DNA of 64,000 bases from the NCBI RefSeq assembly GCF_024808665.1, contig NZ_JANUBZ010000005.1, positions 322,170 through 386,169 on the forward strand, in the 5' to 3' direction. Source of the stretch: Mucilaginibacter empetricola (GTDB lineage Bacteria > Bacteroidota > Bacteroidia > Sphingobacteriales > Sphingobacteriaceae). The translations under genes were made by a program, and so were the position numbers. Below, piece after piece: positions 1 through 8,502 of the stretch (position 1 is its first letter; the number at the start of each line of letters is the position of its first letter). Under the pieces are notes generated by a model. The model worked only from the letters and a program-made list of their open reading frames with translations, was not told the origin of the DNA and searched no databases.

Positions 1-63
1 TTGGTCGGTAATGAAGATGGCCTGGCTATCTTTGAATCAATTTTATCGCTGGTTAAAGCCTAA
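1..63 (+). CDS. 3' end of an unidentified gene (partial)
   Basis: The first 20 codons of the window read as an open frame ending ...ESILSLVKA followed by TAA at 61-63. The stop overlaps the coaX start codon by one base (TAATG), which suggests that the two genes are cotranscribed and translationally coupled. The remaining 20 residues are too few to name a family; I do not recognise it. The rest of the gene lies upstream of the window. Confidence 0.6.
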   Translation: MVGNEDGLAIFESILSLVKA

Positions 64-809
64 TGGCCAATCTGGTTATTGATATTGGCAATACCTATAC
101 TAAAATTGCAGTTTTTGAACGCGATGAAATGGTATACAACAACCAGTATCAATCAATCGATGCCATTTTGCTCAATAAAATACTTGCAGGCAATTCTGTA
201 GAGACGGCTATTATTTCATCCGTTAAAAAAAAAGACACTCCTGAATGGGATGCTTTGCTGACAAGCGGAATCCGGATAATGTATTTTAATGCTGCAATGA
301 AGGGACGGGTTATAAACCATTATTTAACACCGGAAACTTTGGGGCTTGACAGACTGGCCGCTGTAATAGGTGCCAATTATTTATACCCGGGGCAAGACAA
401 CTTTATAATTGACGGAGGAACCTGTATTACCTATGATCATGTTGATGCAGGCGGAAATTATTTTGGAGGGAGTATATCACCCGGTTTAAATATGCGTTAT
501 AAGGCTTTAAATTATTATACGGCAGGTTTACCTCTAATTAAATCGGATGAAACATTTGATGAGCCTTATGGAAACAGTACAACAACAGCAATACGCTCGG
601 GTGTGCAAAACGGAATTAAATATGAATTAGAAGGCTTCGTTAAAAAATATAAAAAAGACGAACAGGAACTAAATATTGTACTTTGTGGGGGTGATAGTAT
701 TTTTTTTGATACTCTATTGAAAAATAGCATCTTTGCCCCCTATATAAAAATTGAACCGCACTTGGTTCTTAAAGGATTAAACGCAGCCATACAAAATAAT
801 AATGATTAA
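63..809 (+). CDS. coaX: Type III pantothenate kinase
   Basis: Phosphorylates pantothenate, the first committed step of coenzyme A synthesis, in the cytoplasm. The 248 residues fit the type III (CoaX) family, an ASKHA-fold kinase unrelated to CoaA. Visible motifs are the N-terminal phosphate-binding DIGNT at residues 7-11, GLDR at 94-97, the DGGT loop at 117-120 and GGSISPG at 135-141. The start codon overlaps the stop of the preceding gene by one base, and the last 8 bases overlap the next gene, so the three are probably one transcript. No CoaA-type kinase is in the window. Family assignment is secure from the motifs. Confidence 0.95.
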   Translation: MANLVIDIGNTYTKIAVFERDEMVYNNQYQSIDAILLNKILAGNSVETAIISSVKKKDTPEWDALLTSGIRIMYFNAAMKGRVINHYLTPETLGLDRLAAVIGANYLYPGQDNFIIDGGTCITYDHVDAGGNYFGGSISPGLNMRYKALNYYTAGLPLIKSDETFDEPYGNSTTTAIRSGVQNGIKYELEGFVKKYKKDEQELNIVLCGGDSIFFDTLLKNSIFAPYIKIEPHLVLKGLNAAIQNNND

Positions 810-2154
810 ATATACCAGGGCCTTTGTAACAATTTTACTTGCTGTTATTGCATTTGGCGCTAATGCGCAGTCAAACACTACTTCAACAACCAGCTCTCCT
901 TACTCCAGTTTTGGATTAGGAACTTATACGCCATCCTTACTCCCTCAAAATTTGGCTATGGGTGGTATCGGAGCTGCTATAAATAACGTTAGCGGTTATA
1001 ACAATATAAACGTTCTTAACCCGGCATCATACGGTATGATCAACTATACCACCATTGATGCAGGCTTATATTCTACTATTGAAAGTTTAAGCCAAACATC
1101 TAACGGGGCTAATATCAATGCAACAAATGCCAGCTTCAGGTTAAGCCATGTGGTGTTTGGTATACCAGTTAATCATCACTCTGCATTAAGCTTTGGTTTA
1201 TTACCGTATTCAGAATTGGGATATAACTATAAACAAACACAAAGTAAAGGTTTTGGTACTGGTTCTTCTGTTGATACCAATGCTGTAAATTATATTTATA
1301 ACGGTACAGGAGGTTTGTCAAAAGCGTATATAGGTTATGGTTATCACATCGGTAAACACCTATTAGTAGGTGCCAACGTATCATACATATTTGGTAACCT
1401 TGCTCAATATACCGAAACTGAAATACCTACACTATATGGTACGCTGGATTCGAAAGTTGAACAAACCAATAGCGTGGGCGGTGTTAATTATGACTACGGT
1501 ATTCAATATTCATTTGATTTTGCCGATGCGACAGGCAACATCACCAAACACCTTGTTTTTGGTTATTCGGCATCTGCAAGTTCAAGCATAAGCACAACCA
1601 GTGGTTATGTAGTAAGTCAATATACTTATGACAGCAGCGGTAACCAAAATCTTGCAGCCGATTCATTAATTAATCGTACTGGTACTAAAAGTTCAATTCA
1701 CCTTCCGCAGATCAATCACTTTGGTGTATCATTTCAGAATGACGGACGCTTTTTAGTGGGTGCTGATTATACAATGGGTAATTGGTCTTCACTTACTATT
1801 GATGGTTCAAATGCAGGTCTTCAAAATAGCAAAACAATAAATGTAGGTGGATCTTTTACACCTAATATAAATGCTTTACGTAACTACTGGGCCAGAACAG
1901 ATTATCGTTTAGGCTTCATTTACGAAGACACTTATCTTAATGTTAATAATACAGATATTAAAAAATATGCCGTAACTTTTGGTCTTGGATTGCCATTGCC
2001 TAACGGACTTGCTACCTTTGATAAAATAAACTTTTCTGCTGAAATTGGCAGAGAAGGAACTTTGAATAATGGTTTGGTAAAAGAAAATTACGTTAACATA
2101 CATTTAGGCTTCACCCTGAATGATAAATGGTTTCAGCGATTTAAATTTCAATAG
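802..2154 (+). CDS. Outer-membrane beta-barrel protein
   Basis: Secreted protein of 450 residues with a signal peptide (residues 1-22, hydrophobic core VTILLAVIAFGA, cleavage after NAQ). The rest is rich in Gly, Asn, Ser, Thr and alternating aromatic residues, with many short beta-strand-like segments and a C-terminal strand ending in an aromatic-rich FQRFKFQ. This is the composition of a transmembrane beta-barrel, perhaps in the OmpP1/FadL-like group. It overlaps coaX by 8 bases and lies 5 bases before lptC, so it belongs to the same operon. Its placement next to lptC suggests a role in the outer membrane, but substrate and function cannot be read from the sequence. Confidence 0.75.
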   Translation: MIKYTRAFVTILLAVIAFGANAQSNTTSTTSSPYSSFGLGTYTPSLLPQNLAMGGIGAAINNVSGYNNINVLNPASYGMINYTTIDAGLYSTIESLSQTSNGANINATNASFRLSHVVFGIPVNHHSALSFGLLPYSELGYNYKQTQSKGFGTGSSVDTNAVNYIYNGTGGLSKAYIGYGYHIGKHLLVGANVSYIFGNLAQYTETEIPTLYGTLDSKVEQTNSVGGVNYDYGIQYSFDFADATGNITKHLVFGYSASASSSISTTSGYVVSQYTYDSSGNQNLAADSLINRTGTKSSIHLPQINHFGVSFQNDGRFLVGADYTMGNWSSLTIDGSNAGLQNSKTINVGGSFTPNINALRNYWARTDYRLGFIYEDTYLNVNNTDIKKYAVTFGLGLPLPNGLATFDKINFSAEIGREGTLNNGLVKENYVNIHLGFTLNDKWFQRFKFQ

Positions 2155-2159
2155 CCTTT

Positions 2160-2756
2160 ATGATGACGTATAGTCAGGCAAAAAAGTTTTCACATTTATA
2201 TTTGCCGGCACTGTTTATCTGCATGCTGTCGGCATCCTGCGAAAACTCTTTGAATGACATCAAAAAAATACAGTCTGCCGAGGCTGATAAACCAATTTCG
2301 CGCTCAACTGATGTGGATATTATTTATAGTGATTCTGCAAAAGTAAAAGCGCACCTTACAGCGCCCCTGGAAATTGATCATGACGATGCGACTAAACCCT
2401 ACAAGGAAATGTCCAACGGAGTTAAGATTGTTTTTTACGAGGACGATCTCTCTATAAAAGGTACAATAACATCTCAATACGCGATAGAAAAGGACAAAGA
2501 AAATTTAATTGAGTTTCATAAAAACGTGGTTGCGAAAAATGCACAAGGCGAAACATTTAAATCGGACGAGCTGATTTACGATGAAACCAGTAAAAAGCTT
2601 TATTCAAATAAGCCGGTACAAATCATTATGACCAATGGTAACATAATGAATGGTACCGGCTTTAATAGTAATGAGAGCTTATATCCGTGGCATATTGATC
2701 AGTCGACGGGTATATTTCATGTAACAGAAAACCAACAGGGTGGTGTTAATCCATAA
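2160..2756 (+). CDS. lptC: LPS export periplasmic lipoprotein LptC
   Basis: LptC links the inner-membrane LptBFG ATPase to the LptA bridge and passes lipopolysaccharide to it. This 198-residue protein has a lipoprotein signal with lipobox LSASC (residues 23-27), whereas the proteobacterial LptC keeps a membrane anchor; the lipidated form is usual in Bacteroidota. The mature part contains an OstA-like beta-jellyroll region (residues about 55-170) with repeats such as FKSDELIYDE and LYSNKPVQI that are typical of the LptA/LptC fold. It follows the beta-barrel gene by 5 bases. The 191-base gap after it separates it from the foldase gene. Good family match, no experimental inference beyond this. 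Confidence 0.85.
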   Translation: MMTYSQAKKFSHLYLPALFICMLSASCENSLNDIKKIQSAEADKPISRSTDVDIIYSDSAKVKAHLTAPLEIDHDDATKPYKEMSNGVKIVFYEDDLSIKGTITSQYAIEKDKENLIEFHKNVVAKNAQGETFKSDELIYDETSKKLYSNKPVQIIMTNGNIMNGTGFNSNESLYPWHIDQSTGIFHVTENQQGGVNP

Positions 2757-2849
2757 AAATTAAAAGAACATAAATTAAAAGAAACATGTGTTTTTAATGT
2801 AAAAAAGCCGGATAACTACAAGATATGTCATTTTTGATAGCCTAAAATT

Positions 2850-2905
2850 CACAAATTATTATACAAAAATTTGTGTTATAGAATTTTACTAAAAATTGTA
2901 TCTTG
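2850..2905 (+). promoter_or_regulatory. Probable promoter region of the PpiD-like gene
   Basis: The 191-base spacer before the foldase gene holds a short perfect inverted repeat (CACAAATT at 2850-2857, AATTTGTG at 2868-2875). Downstream is TATCTTG at 2899-2905, which is one base short of the Bacteroidota -7 consensus TAnnTTTG. A TTTG that could act as -33 element lies within the right arm at 2870-2873, but the spacing (25 bases) is longer than usual. Tentative. Confidence 0.3.
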
Positions 2906-2947
2906 CGCCCTCTTTTTAATAGTATAATATAATTTTATAATAAGTAT

Positions 2948-5056
2948 ATGGGTATAATGGGTTTTATGCGCGACCGGATGGGTAAAATCATCGCATTTTT
3001 AATTGGGTTTGCGCTGCTTGCTTTTATTATTGGCGAGGTGTTACGTTCTGGAGGGTCTTTCTTTAGAGATGACCGTAACGAACTTGGTGACGTTAGTGGA
3101 GAAAAAGTTGCGTATGATGAATTTGCAAAAAAGGTTGATCAAAACAGCGCACAGTTCAGACAACAGTCTGGTCAGGGTAATTTAACGCCTCAAATCACAA
3201 GCTACATACAGGAAACTACCTGGAACCAAATGATTAGCCAATTAATACTAAAAAAAGAGGTTGAAAGACTTGGTTTGGTGATTGGCGATGATGAAGCAAA
3301 ATCAATGGTTAGCGGCGATAGCCCAAACCCACAGATTGTGCAGGCATTTGGTGATCCTAAAACCGGTCAGCTTGACAGAGGTAAATTAAATACCTTTTTA
3401 AATAATCTTAACGCATCAAAAGCCGATGACCCGCTAAGGCAGCAATGGTCTGACTTTGTTACGCAGATGATTGAAGCTAAGCTATCAGAGAAATATGTGT
3501 CATTAGTAACCAATGGCTTGTATGTAAACTCGCTTGAGGCAAAAGATGACTACGAGGCCAAAAATAAACTGGCTAACTTTAAATACGTAGTGCTTAATTA
3601 TGCTTCTATACCCGATAGCAAAGTAACCGTAACCGATGATGATTATCAATCATACTACGATGAGCATAAAAATGAATTTAAAAATCAGCAGGAAACAAGG
3701 ACGTTTGATTACGTAAGTTTCAACGCCTCTCCTTCAGCAGCTGATAGTGCGGCTATTAAAGCTCAGGCTGATAAATTGCTGATTAGCTTTAAAGCAACTA
3801 AAGACGACTCAACTTTTGTGCAGATTAATGCTGAAACAAAAGCGCCGTTAGTATATGTTCATAAAGGTCGTTTAGAGCCGAAATTGGATTCAGTGATGTT
3901 TACTGAAGGAAATGGATTTGTATATGGTCCATACTTATCAGGCAATAGCTACAAAATAGCTAAACTGGTTGACTCTCGTTTCGAACCGGATTCTGTAAAA
4001 GCCCGTCACATACTAATTGATGACAAAACAATAGGTTTGGACAAAGCAATGGCTAAAGCCGATTCATTAAAGAAATTGATTGAAGGTGGAAAATCATTTG
4101 CTGAATTAGCAAATATGTTCTCTGTAGATAAAAATTCTGCAGTAAAAGGCGGTGACTTGGGTACGTTTGGTCGTGGTGCTATGATCCCTGTTTTTGAAGA
4201 TGCAGTATTCAGTGGTAAAAAAGGTGATCTTAAAATAGTGGCATCACAATTTGGTGTTCATTTAATTGAGATTGAAGAACAAAAAGGTTCATCAAAAGTT
4301 GTGAAAGTTGCAGTAGTTGATGTTCCGTTAAAAGCAAGCAGCCAAACACAAACAACAGTTTATAGCAAAGCTCAAGGATTTTTAGGAAACTTAACTAAAG
4401 ATAACTTTGATGCAGAAGCTAAAAAAGAGGGTGTACAGAAAAAAACTGCTACCGATGTTAACGGTGTAGCTGCAAGTTTGCCAGGTATTGCAAGTGCGCG
4501 TGAAATTGTACGATGGGCATTCAATGCACAAACAGGAGATTTTTCTGATAAAGTTTATATTTCTGACGATCAATACATCGTGGCTCAACTAGTAATCATC
4601 AAGAAAAAAGGAATATTACCGCTTGATGCTGTTAAAAAACAAATTGAGCCTTTGGTTAAAAACAAAGTAAAAGCCAAAACGCTTACTGACAAGTTGCAGT
4701 CGGCATTAAACGGAGCTTCAAATATTGATCAGGTAGCTCAAAAAGCGGGAGCAACTGCAACTCCGATTGAAAATATCGTTTTTGCTAACCCGGTTATACC
4801 TGGCTCATCGGCTGAATATAAAGTTATAGGAACTGTTTTCGGCTCACAACCTAACAAACTCTCAAAACCTATTGAAGGTCAGCAAGGTGTTTATGTGTTT
4901 GTTTTAAACAGCTTTACTAATCCTCCTGCACTTACAAACGCTGTAAGAGAAAAACAACAGTTGGGTCAGGCTATACTTCAACGTGCTGATGCTCAGATTT
5001 TTGAAGCACTTCGCGATAAGGCTAACATCAAGGATTTCAGAGTTAAATTCTTGTAA
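2948..5056 (+). CDS. Membrane-anchored periplasmic peptidyl-prolyl isomerase (PpiD/SurA type)
   Basis: Periplasmic foldase that assists newly exported and outer-membrane proteins. The 702 residues begin with a short cytoplasmic tail and one transmembrane helix (about 13-32, KIIAFLIGFALLAFIIGEVL), giving the PpiD topology. A SurA_N-type helical chaperone domain follows (about 50-230). A parvulin (PPIC) domain sits at about 349-445, with the signatures KARHILI, SFAELANMFS, KGGDLGTFGRGAM and FGVHLIEI. A second, degenerate parvulin-like region probably occupies 470-640. E. coli PpiD is about 620 residues, so the length is normal for the Bacteroidota version. The gene stands alone between two regulatory gaps and is followed by a strong terminator. 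Confidence 0.9.
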   Translation: MGIMGFMRDRMGKIIAFLIGFALLAFIIGEVLRSGGSFFRDDRNELGDVSGEKVAYDEFAKKVDQNSAQFRQQSGQGNLTPQITSYIQETTWNQMISQLILKKEVERLGLVIGDDEAKSMVSGDSPNPQIVQAFGDPKTGQLDRGKLNTFLNNLNASKADDPLRQQWSDFVTQMIEAKLSEKYVSLVTNGLYVNSLEAKDDYEAKNKLANFKYVVLNYASIPDSKVTVTDDDYQSYYDEHKNEFKNQQETRTFDYVSFNASPSAADSAAIKAQADKLLISFKATKDDSTFVQINAETKAPLVYVHKGRLEPKLDSVMFTEGNGFVYGPYLSGNSYKIAKLVDSRFEPDSVKARHILIDDKTIGLDKAMAKADSLKKLIEGGKSFAELANMFSVDKNSAVKGGDLGTFGRGAMIPVFEDAVFSGKKGDLKIVASQFGVHLIEIEEQKGSSKVVKVAVVDVPLKASSQTQTTVYSKAQGFLGNLTKDNFDAEAKKEGVQKKTATDVNGVAASLPGIASAREIVRWAFNAQTGDFSDKVYISDDQYIVAQLVIIKKKGILPLDAVKKQIEPLVKNKVKAKTLTDKLQSALNGASNIDQVAQKAGATATPIENIVFANPVIPGSSAEYKVIGTVFGSQPNKLSKPIEGQQGVYVFVLNSFTNPPALTNAVREKQQLGQAILQRADAQIFEALRDKANIKDFRVKFL

Positions 5057-5111
5057 GAAATAGCTTAAAGCAGCCATCTGAAAGTAAAAACAGATAAAAC
5101 AAATAGCAAGG

Positions 5112-5126
5112 CACCTTTTAAAGGTG
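5112..5126. repeat. Short palindrome upstream of DUF2480 gene
   Basis: CACCTTT-T-AAAGGTG is a perfect 7-base inverted repeat with a one-base centre. It lies 21 bases before the TAATTTTG box at 5148, where a repressor or activator could bind. No downstream U-tract on either strand, so a terminator is unlikely. Operator function is a guess. Confidence 0.3.
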
Positions 5127-5147
5127 AATTCTAAAAAAAATAAAAAG

Positions 5148-5155
5148 TAATTTTG
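5148..5155 (+). promoter_or_regulatory. Candidate -7 box (TAATTTTG)
   Basis: Exact match to the Bacteroidota sigma-A -7 consensus TAnnTTTG. It ends one base before the hairpin at 5157-5188, so a transcript starting here would begin inside the hairpin. It may therefore be fortuitous, with the real start served by the TATTTTAG box at 5193. Confidence 0.35.
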
Positions 5156-5156
5156 T

Positions 5157-5200
5157 ATCCGGGTATAGCGTTAAATCTATACCCGGATTTTTTATTTTAG
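5157..5200 (+). terminator. Intrinsic terminator of the foldase gene, with a promoter box in its U-tract
   Basis: Perfect 12-base stem (ATCCGGGTATAG 5157-5168 and CTATACCCGGAT 5177-5188) with an 8-base loop, followed by a T-rich tail TTTTTTATTTTAG at 5188-5200. The tail contains TATTTTAG (5193-5200), a one-mismatch version of the TAnnTTTG -7 box, 5 bases before the next start codon. The same 13-base tail occurs at 23734-23746. Confidence 0.8.
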
Positions 5201-5205
5201 ATACA

Positions 5206-5721
5206 ATGGAGATACAGGAAAATATAATAAACAAAGTAGCTCAAAGTGGTTTGGTTACTTTAGATCCGGCTGCTTTTTATCCTGAGGGTGAACGGGTGGT
5301 TTATGATATTGCCGATAATCTTTTTATGGGCCTTATTTTAAAGGAGAAAGATTTCAGGGAATTTGTAAAAGAACACGACTGGTCTCAATATACCGGTAAA
5401 TATGTGGCTGTAACCTGTACCGCTGATGCCATTGTTCCGGCCTGGGCTTATATGTTGCTGGCAAATAAACTTGCTCCTTATGCCCTCGAAGTTGTTTTTG
5501 GCAATGAGGATTTACTGGAAACCGTATTGTTTGTAAAAAACATTGCCAAAATGGATGTAGAACAATACCGCGATCAGCGTATTGTTATTAAGGGATGTGG
5601 TGATATCCCCGTTCCTGTTTCGGCTTACGTGGAGCTTACTCAAAAGCTTACCCCTGTAGTAAAAAGTCTTATGTTTGGCGAGCCTTGTTCAACCGTGCCG
5701 ATTTATAAAAAGAAAGACTAA
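5206..5721 (+). CDS. DUF2480 family protein
   Basis: Cytoplasmic protein of 171 residues with no signal peptide or membrane segment. It matches the Bacteroidota family DUF2480, whose function is unknown. Recognisable features are a middle segment in which Ala, Val and Pro alternate (IVPAWAYMLLANKLAP), a conserved-looking KGCGDIPVPVSAYVELTQKL near residues 129-148, and a lysine-rich tail. The gene appears monocistronic: a terminator lies 18 bases upstream and an unrelated leader follows. I cannot assign a reaction; in other genomes it accompanies housekeeping genes, which suggests a basic cellular role. Confidence 0.75.
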   Translation: MEIQENIINKVAQSGLVTLDPAAFYPEGERVVYDIADNLFMGLILKEKDFREFVKEHDWSQYTGKYVAVTCTADAIVPAWAYMLLANKLAPYALEVVFGNEDLLETVLFVKNIAKMDVEQYRDQRIVIKGCGDIPVPVSAYVELTQKLTPVVKSLMFGEPCSTVPIYKKKD

Positions 5722-5773
5722 AAATAAGTGCCACTCCACAAAGGTTTTATAAATTCCTCTCTATGAAAAAAGT

Positions 5774-5832
5774 AGTCGAAAATGCTTAACAACATAAACA
5801 AACTTAAACCGTTGAGTTAACTGTTTTCGACT
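5774..5832 (+). promoter_or_regulatory. Leader hairpin directly before the DUF3108 gene
   Basis: Two 17-base arms (5774-5790 and 5816-5832) pair at 14 of 17 positions: AGTCGAAAATGCTTAAC with GTTAACTGTTTTCGACT. A 25-base loop separates them. The right arm ends three bases before the ATG at 5836 and there is no U-tract, so this looks like a 5'-UTR or operator structure rather than a terminator. If transcribed, it would cover the ribosome-binding region. Confidence 0.45.
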
Positions 5833-5835
5833 TAT

Positions 5836-6615
5836 ATGAGAAAGTACTTTTTAATTATCCCTTTTTTTGCAATTTTTCTTAATACGTTATCTGCCCAGCA
5901 ATTGAGCAGTATCAGCGAGCCTGTATTTAAAGTTGGTGAGCAACTGACCTATACACTTAAATATGGCTTTTTTACTGCGGCCGAAGCAGTGATAAACGTT
6001 GAAGAAAGCGATAAGAAATTTGATGACCACCCGGCATTTCATATAATCGCCAATGGGAAAACAGCTGGCACCTTTGATATTTTTTATAAGGTGCGCAACC
6101 GGTATGAAACCTATGTTGATCAAACAACGCTGATGCCTTATTTTTATACCGAAAACAGGCACGAGTCGAATTATAAACATACCGACAATGTGACTTTTGA
6201 TCATCATACTGATAAAATCACAGCTGCTAAGGGTGTATATCCCTATACCGGTAAGGTATTTGACTTTTTGTCGGCTTATTATTTTTCCAGAAGTATAGAT
6301 GTTTCGAAAATTCAAAAAGGGGAGAAATTTGAACTACAGTATTTTTTGGAGGATGGTGTACATACGCTTAGTATTACCTATGTGGGTACCGAAAAGGTGA
6401 GTTGTTCAATGGGAACATTTAACTGTTTAAAATTTAATCCAACTATAATACCCGGCCGGGTTTTTAGAAAGGATAGTAAATTATACCTTTGGATAACGGA
6501 TGATAAAAACCGGATACCCGTAAAAGCACATGTAGAGCTGGTTGTAGGTAGCATAACAATGGATTTAACGGGAGCCAAGAATTTAAAATATCCGTTAAAT
6601 GCGATAAAGAAATAA
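5836..6615 (+). CDS. DUF3108 domain protein, periplasmic
   Basis: Exported protein of 259 residues. A signal peptide covers residues 1-20 (FLIIPFFAIFLNTLSAQ). The mature part is one DUF3108 domain, starting with the typical FKVGEQLTYTLKYGFFTAAEA and continuing through YKVRNRYETYVD and the C-terminal LYLWITDDKNRIPVKAHVEL. Known DUF3108 proteins adopt a beta-rich fold and often sit next to envelope genes; the biochemical role is not established. The next gene starts 2 bases after the stop, so the two are almost certainly cotranscribed. A stem-loop immediately before the start codon may control expression. Confidence 0.8.
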   Translation: MRKYFLIIPFFAIFLNTLSAQQLSSISEPVFKVGEQLTYTLKYGFFTAAEAVINVEESDKKFDDHPAFHIIANGKTAGTFDIFYKVRNRYETYVDQTTLMPYFYTENRHESNYKHTDNVTFDHHTDKITAAKGVYPYTGKVFDFLSAYYFSRSIDVSKIQKGEKFELQYFLEDGVHTLSITYVGTEKVSCSMGTFNCLKFNPTIIPGRVFRKDSKLYLWITDDKNRIPVKAHVELVVGSITMDLTGAKNLKYPLNAIKK

Positions 6616-6617
6616 AT

Positions 6618-7187
6618 ATGATTGAGGTTGGGAGTGTTTTACTGCACGAGGATGTGGTAAAAGAAAATTTTGTTTGCAATTTAAATAAATGCAAAGGTGC
6701 CTGTTGCCTGGAAGGCGATTCGGGCGCGCCGCTTGACGCCAATGAATTGGATATACTGAATGAGATTTACCCCAAGGTAAAGCCCTATATGACTGCTAAG
6801 GGCATTGCCACTATTGAAAGGGAAGGTACCTATGTTAAAGATTTTGAAGGCGACTATACCACGCCTTGTGTTGATGTAAATAAAGAATGTGCTTATGTGA
6901 TATGGGAAAATGGTATTACCAAATGCGCCATTGAAAAAGCATATGAGGAAGGCGCTGTCAATTGGAAAAAACCCATTTCATGCCATTTATATCCCATCCG
7001 TATAACCAAATACCCCGAATTTGATGTATTGAATTATGATCGCTGGAGTATTTGTAGCCCTGCATGCTCTTTCGGCGATGAGCTTAAGGTTCGTGTGCAT
7101 GAATTTTTAAAAGGCCCGCTTATTCGCAAATATGGCGAAGACTGGTATAACGAACTTGAAGATGCGGTTGCCGGATCCCATCTTTAG
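6618..7187 (+). CDS. DUF3109 family cysteine-rich protein
   Basis: Cytoplasmic protein of 189 residues from family DUF3109, related to the YkgJ-type zinc/iron-sulphur cluster proteins. Ten cysteines are visible. The cluster near the N terminus (C20, C25, C29, C30 in CNLNKCKGACC) is followed by pairs around residues 84-102, a CH pair (SCHLYP) near 121, and two more near 147-150 (SICSPAC). Such spacing fits a metal-binding site. No signal peptide is present. It is coupled to the DUF3108 gene (2-base gap). The cellular role is unknown; metal type cannot be determined from sequence. Confidence 0.75.
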   Translation: MIEVGSVLLHEDVVKENFVCNLNKCKGACCLEGDSGAPLDANELDILNEIYPKVKPYMTAKGIATIEREGTYVKDFEGDYTTPCVDVNKECAYVIWENGITKCAIEKAYEEGAVNWKKPISCHLYPIRITKYPEFDVLNYDRWSICSPACSFGDELKVRVHEFLKGPLIRKYGEDWYNELEDAVAGSHL

Positions 7188-7277
7188 GGTTTCCTCAACA
7201 GGTTGTTGTTTTGTACTCTTATTGCAGATGCCGGATTTATAAATTTATTTGGATAATATTGTATTAAATATTTCCAG

Positions 7278-8414
7278 ATGAAAGTAGCTTTAATCACCGG
7301 CATTACCGGACAGGATGGTGCATATTTGGCGGAATTCCTATTAAAAAAAGGATATGAAGTGCATGGTGTAAAAAGAAGATCGTCTTTGTTTAATACTGAT
7401 CGTATTGATCATCTTTATCACGATCCTCACGACCCGGATGTTAAATTCAGGCTTCATTATGGAGATTTGACAGACTCAACCAACCTGATAAGACTTATAC
7501 AGGAAGTACAACCCGACGAAATTTATAATCTTGGTGCGCAAAGCCATGTAAAAGTAAGCTTTGACACACCCGAATATACAGCTAATGCGGATGGCGTTGG
7601 TGTTTTGCGTATACTTGAAGCTGTAAGATTATTAGGCTTAACGCAAAAAACGCGTATTTACCAGGCTTCTACTTCTGAGCTTTATGGTTTGGTACAGGCT
7701 GTTCCACAAAGCGAAACCACCCCGTTTTATCCCAGGTCACCTTATGCGGTGGCTAAGCTTTATGGCTATTGGATAATTGTTAACTATCGCGAAGCATATA
7801 ACATGTACGCCTGCAATGGCATATTATTTAATCATGAGAGCCCTATACGCGGAGAAACTTTTGTAACCCGTAAGATTACCCGTGCAGCATCAAAAATAGC
7901 TTTGGGCCTGCAAGATTGCCTTTATTTGGGTAACCTGTCTGCCGAGCGTGATTGGGGCCACGCAAAGGACTATATTGAAGCTATGTGGCTGATGCTGCAA
8001 CAGGAAAAGGCTGAAGACTTTGTAATAGCCACAGGTGTAACCACCACTGTTAGAGAATTTGTGAAGATGAGCTTTAATGAATTAGGAATTGAAGTGGAAT
8101 TTAGCGGCAAGGACGAAAATGAACGTGGTGTAATTATAGATATTGACGAGCAAAAAGCAAAAGAACTTGGCTTAAACCTGGAGGCACTTCGATTTGGACA
8201 AACAGTAGTGAAAGTGGACGTTAAATATTTTAGGCCAACCGAGGTGGAATTATTAATTGGCGATGCCACAAAGGCAAAGCAAAAGCTGGGCTGGACGCCT
8301 AAGTATAGCCTACAGGCGTTGGTGAGCGACATGGTTCAATCGGATCTTCACCTGGTTAAAAAAGATGACTATTTGAAAAAGGGAGGGTTTAAAACACTCA
8401 ATTATTTTGAATAA
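7278..8414 (+). CDS. gmd: GDP-mannose 4,6-dehydratase
   Basis: Converts GDP-D-mannose to GDP-4-keto-6-deoxy-mannose, the precursor of GDP-fucose, GDP-rhamnose and GDP-perosamine for surface polysaccharides. The 378 residues show the Rossmann NADP site GITGQDG (G8, G11, G14), the catalytic TSE (132-134) and YAVAK (Y156, K160) of the extended short-chain dehydrogenases, and the Gmd-specific [14 protein letters not shown] segment. It is full-length (E. coli Gmd is 373). No GDP-fucose synthase (fcl) follows, so the next step must be encoded elsewhere. It is followed by a hairpin and by dxs on the other strand. Confidence 0.95.
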   Translation: MKVALITGITGQDGAYLAEFLLKKGYEVHGVKRRSSLFNTDRIDHLYHDPHDPDVKFRLHYGDLTDSTNLIRLIQEVQPDEIYNLGAQSHVKVSFDTPEYTANADGVGVLRILEAVRLLGLTQKTRIYQASTSELYGLVQAVPQSETTPFYPRSPYAVAKLYGYWIIVNYREAYNMYACNGILFNHESPIRGETFVTRKITRAASKIALGLQDCLYLGNLSAERDWGHAKDYIEAMWLMLQQEKAEDFVIATGVTTTVREFVKMSFNELGIEVEFSGKDENERGVIIDIDEQKAKELGLNLEALRFGQTVVKVDVKYFRPTEVELLIGDATKAKQKLGWTPKYSLQALVSDMVQSDLHLVKKDDYLKKGGFKTLNYFE

Positions 8415-8441
8415 GAGAAGATGTTTTTTGAAAACTCCACT

Positions 8442-8478
8442 GTATTTAATCTGATGACTTTAAAATCAGATTAAATAC
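8442..8478. terminator. Hairpin between convergent gmd and dxs
   Basis: Perfect 14-base stem (GTATTTAATCTGAT 8442-8455, ATCAGATTAAATAC 8465-8478) with a 9-base loop, located between the 3' ends of two convergent genes. Neither side has a clean U-tract, so it may act as a weak bidirectional terminator or as an RNA 3'-end stabiliser. Confidence 0.5.
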
Positions 8479-8502
8479 GTTGAAATTATGATGAGAGTGC
8501 TT

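Noticed and set aside
802..2154. T9SS cargo with a C-terminal sorting domain
   Set aside because: The C terminus looks like a barrel strand, not a Por_Secre_tail domain; no cargo with such a domain was found in the window.
5887..6315. 142-codon reverse ORF opposite the DUF3108 gene
   Set aside because: It lies entirely within a convincing gene with signal peptide and DUF3108 motifs; composition of the reverse frame is Ile/His/Cys-rich noise with no family features.
7970..8332. 120-codon reverse ORF inside gmd
   Set aside because: Shadow of a gene with a complete set of Gmd motifs.
7278..8414. gmd as the start of a complete GDP-fucose or O-antigen locus
   Set aside because: The gene is isolated: no fcl, glycosyltransferase or polymerase follows, and dxs is convergent.
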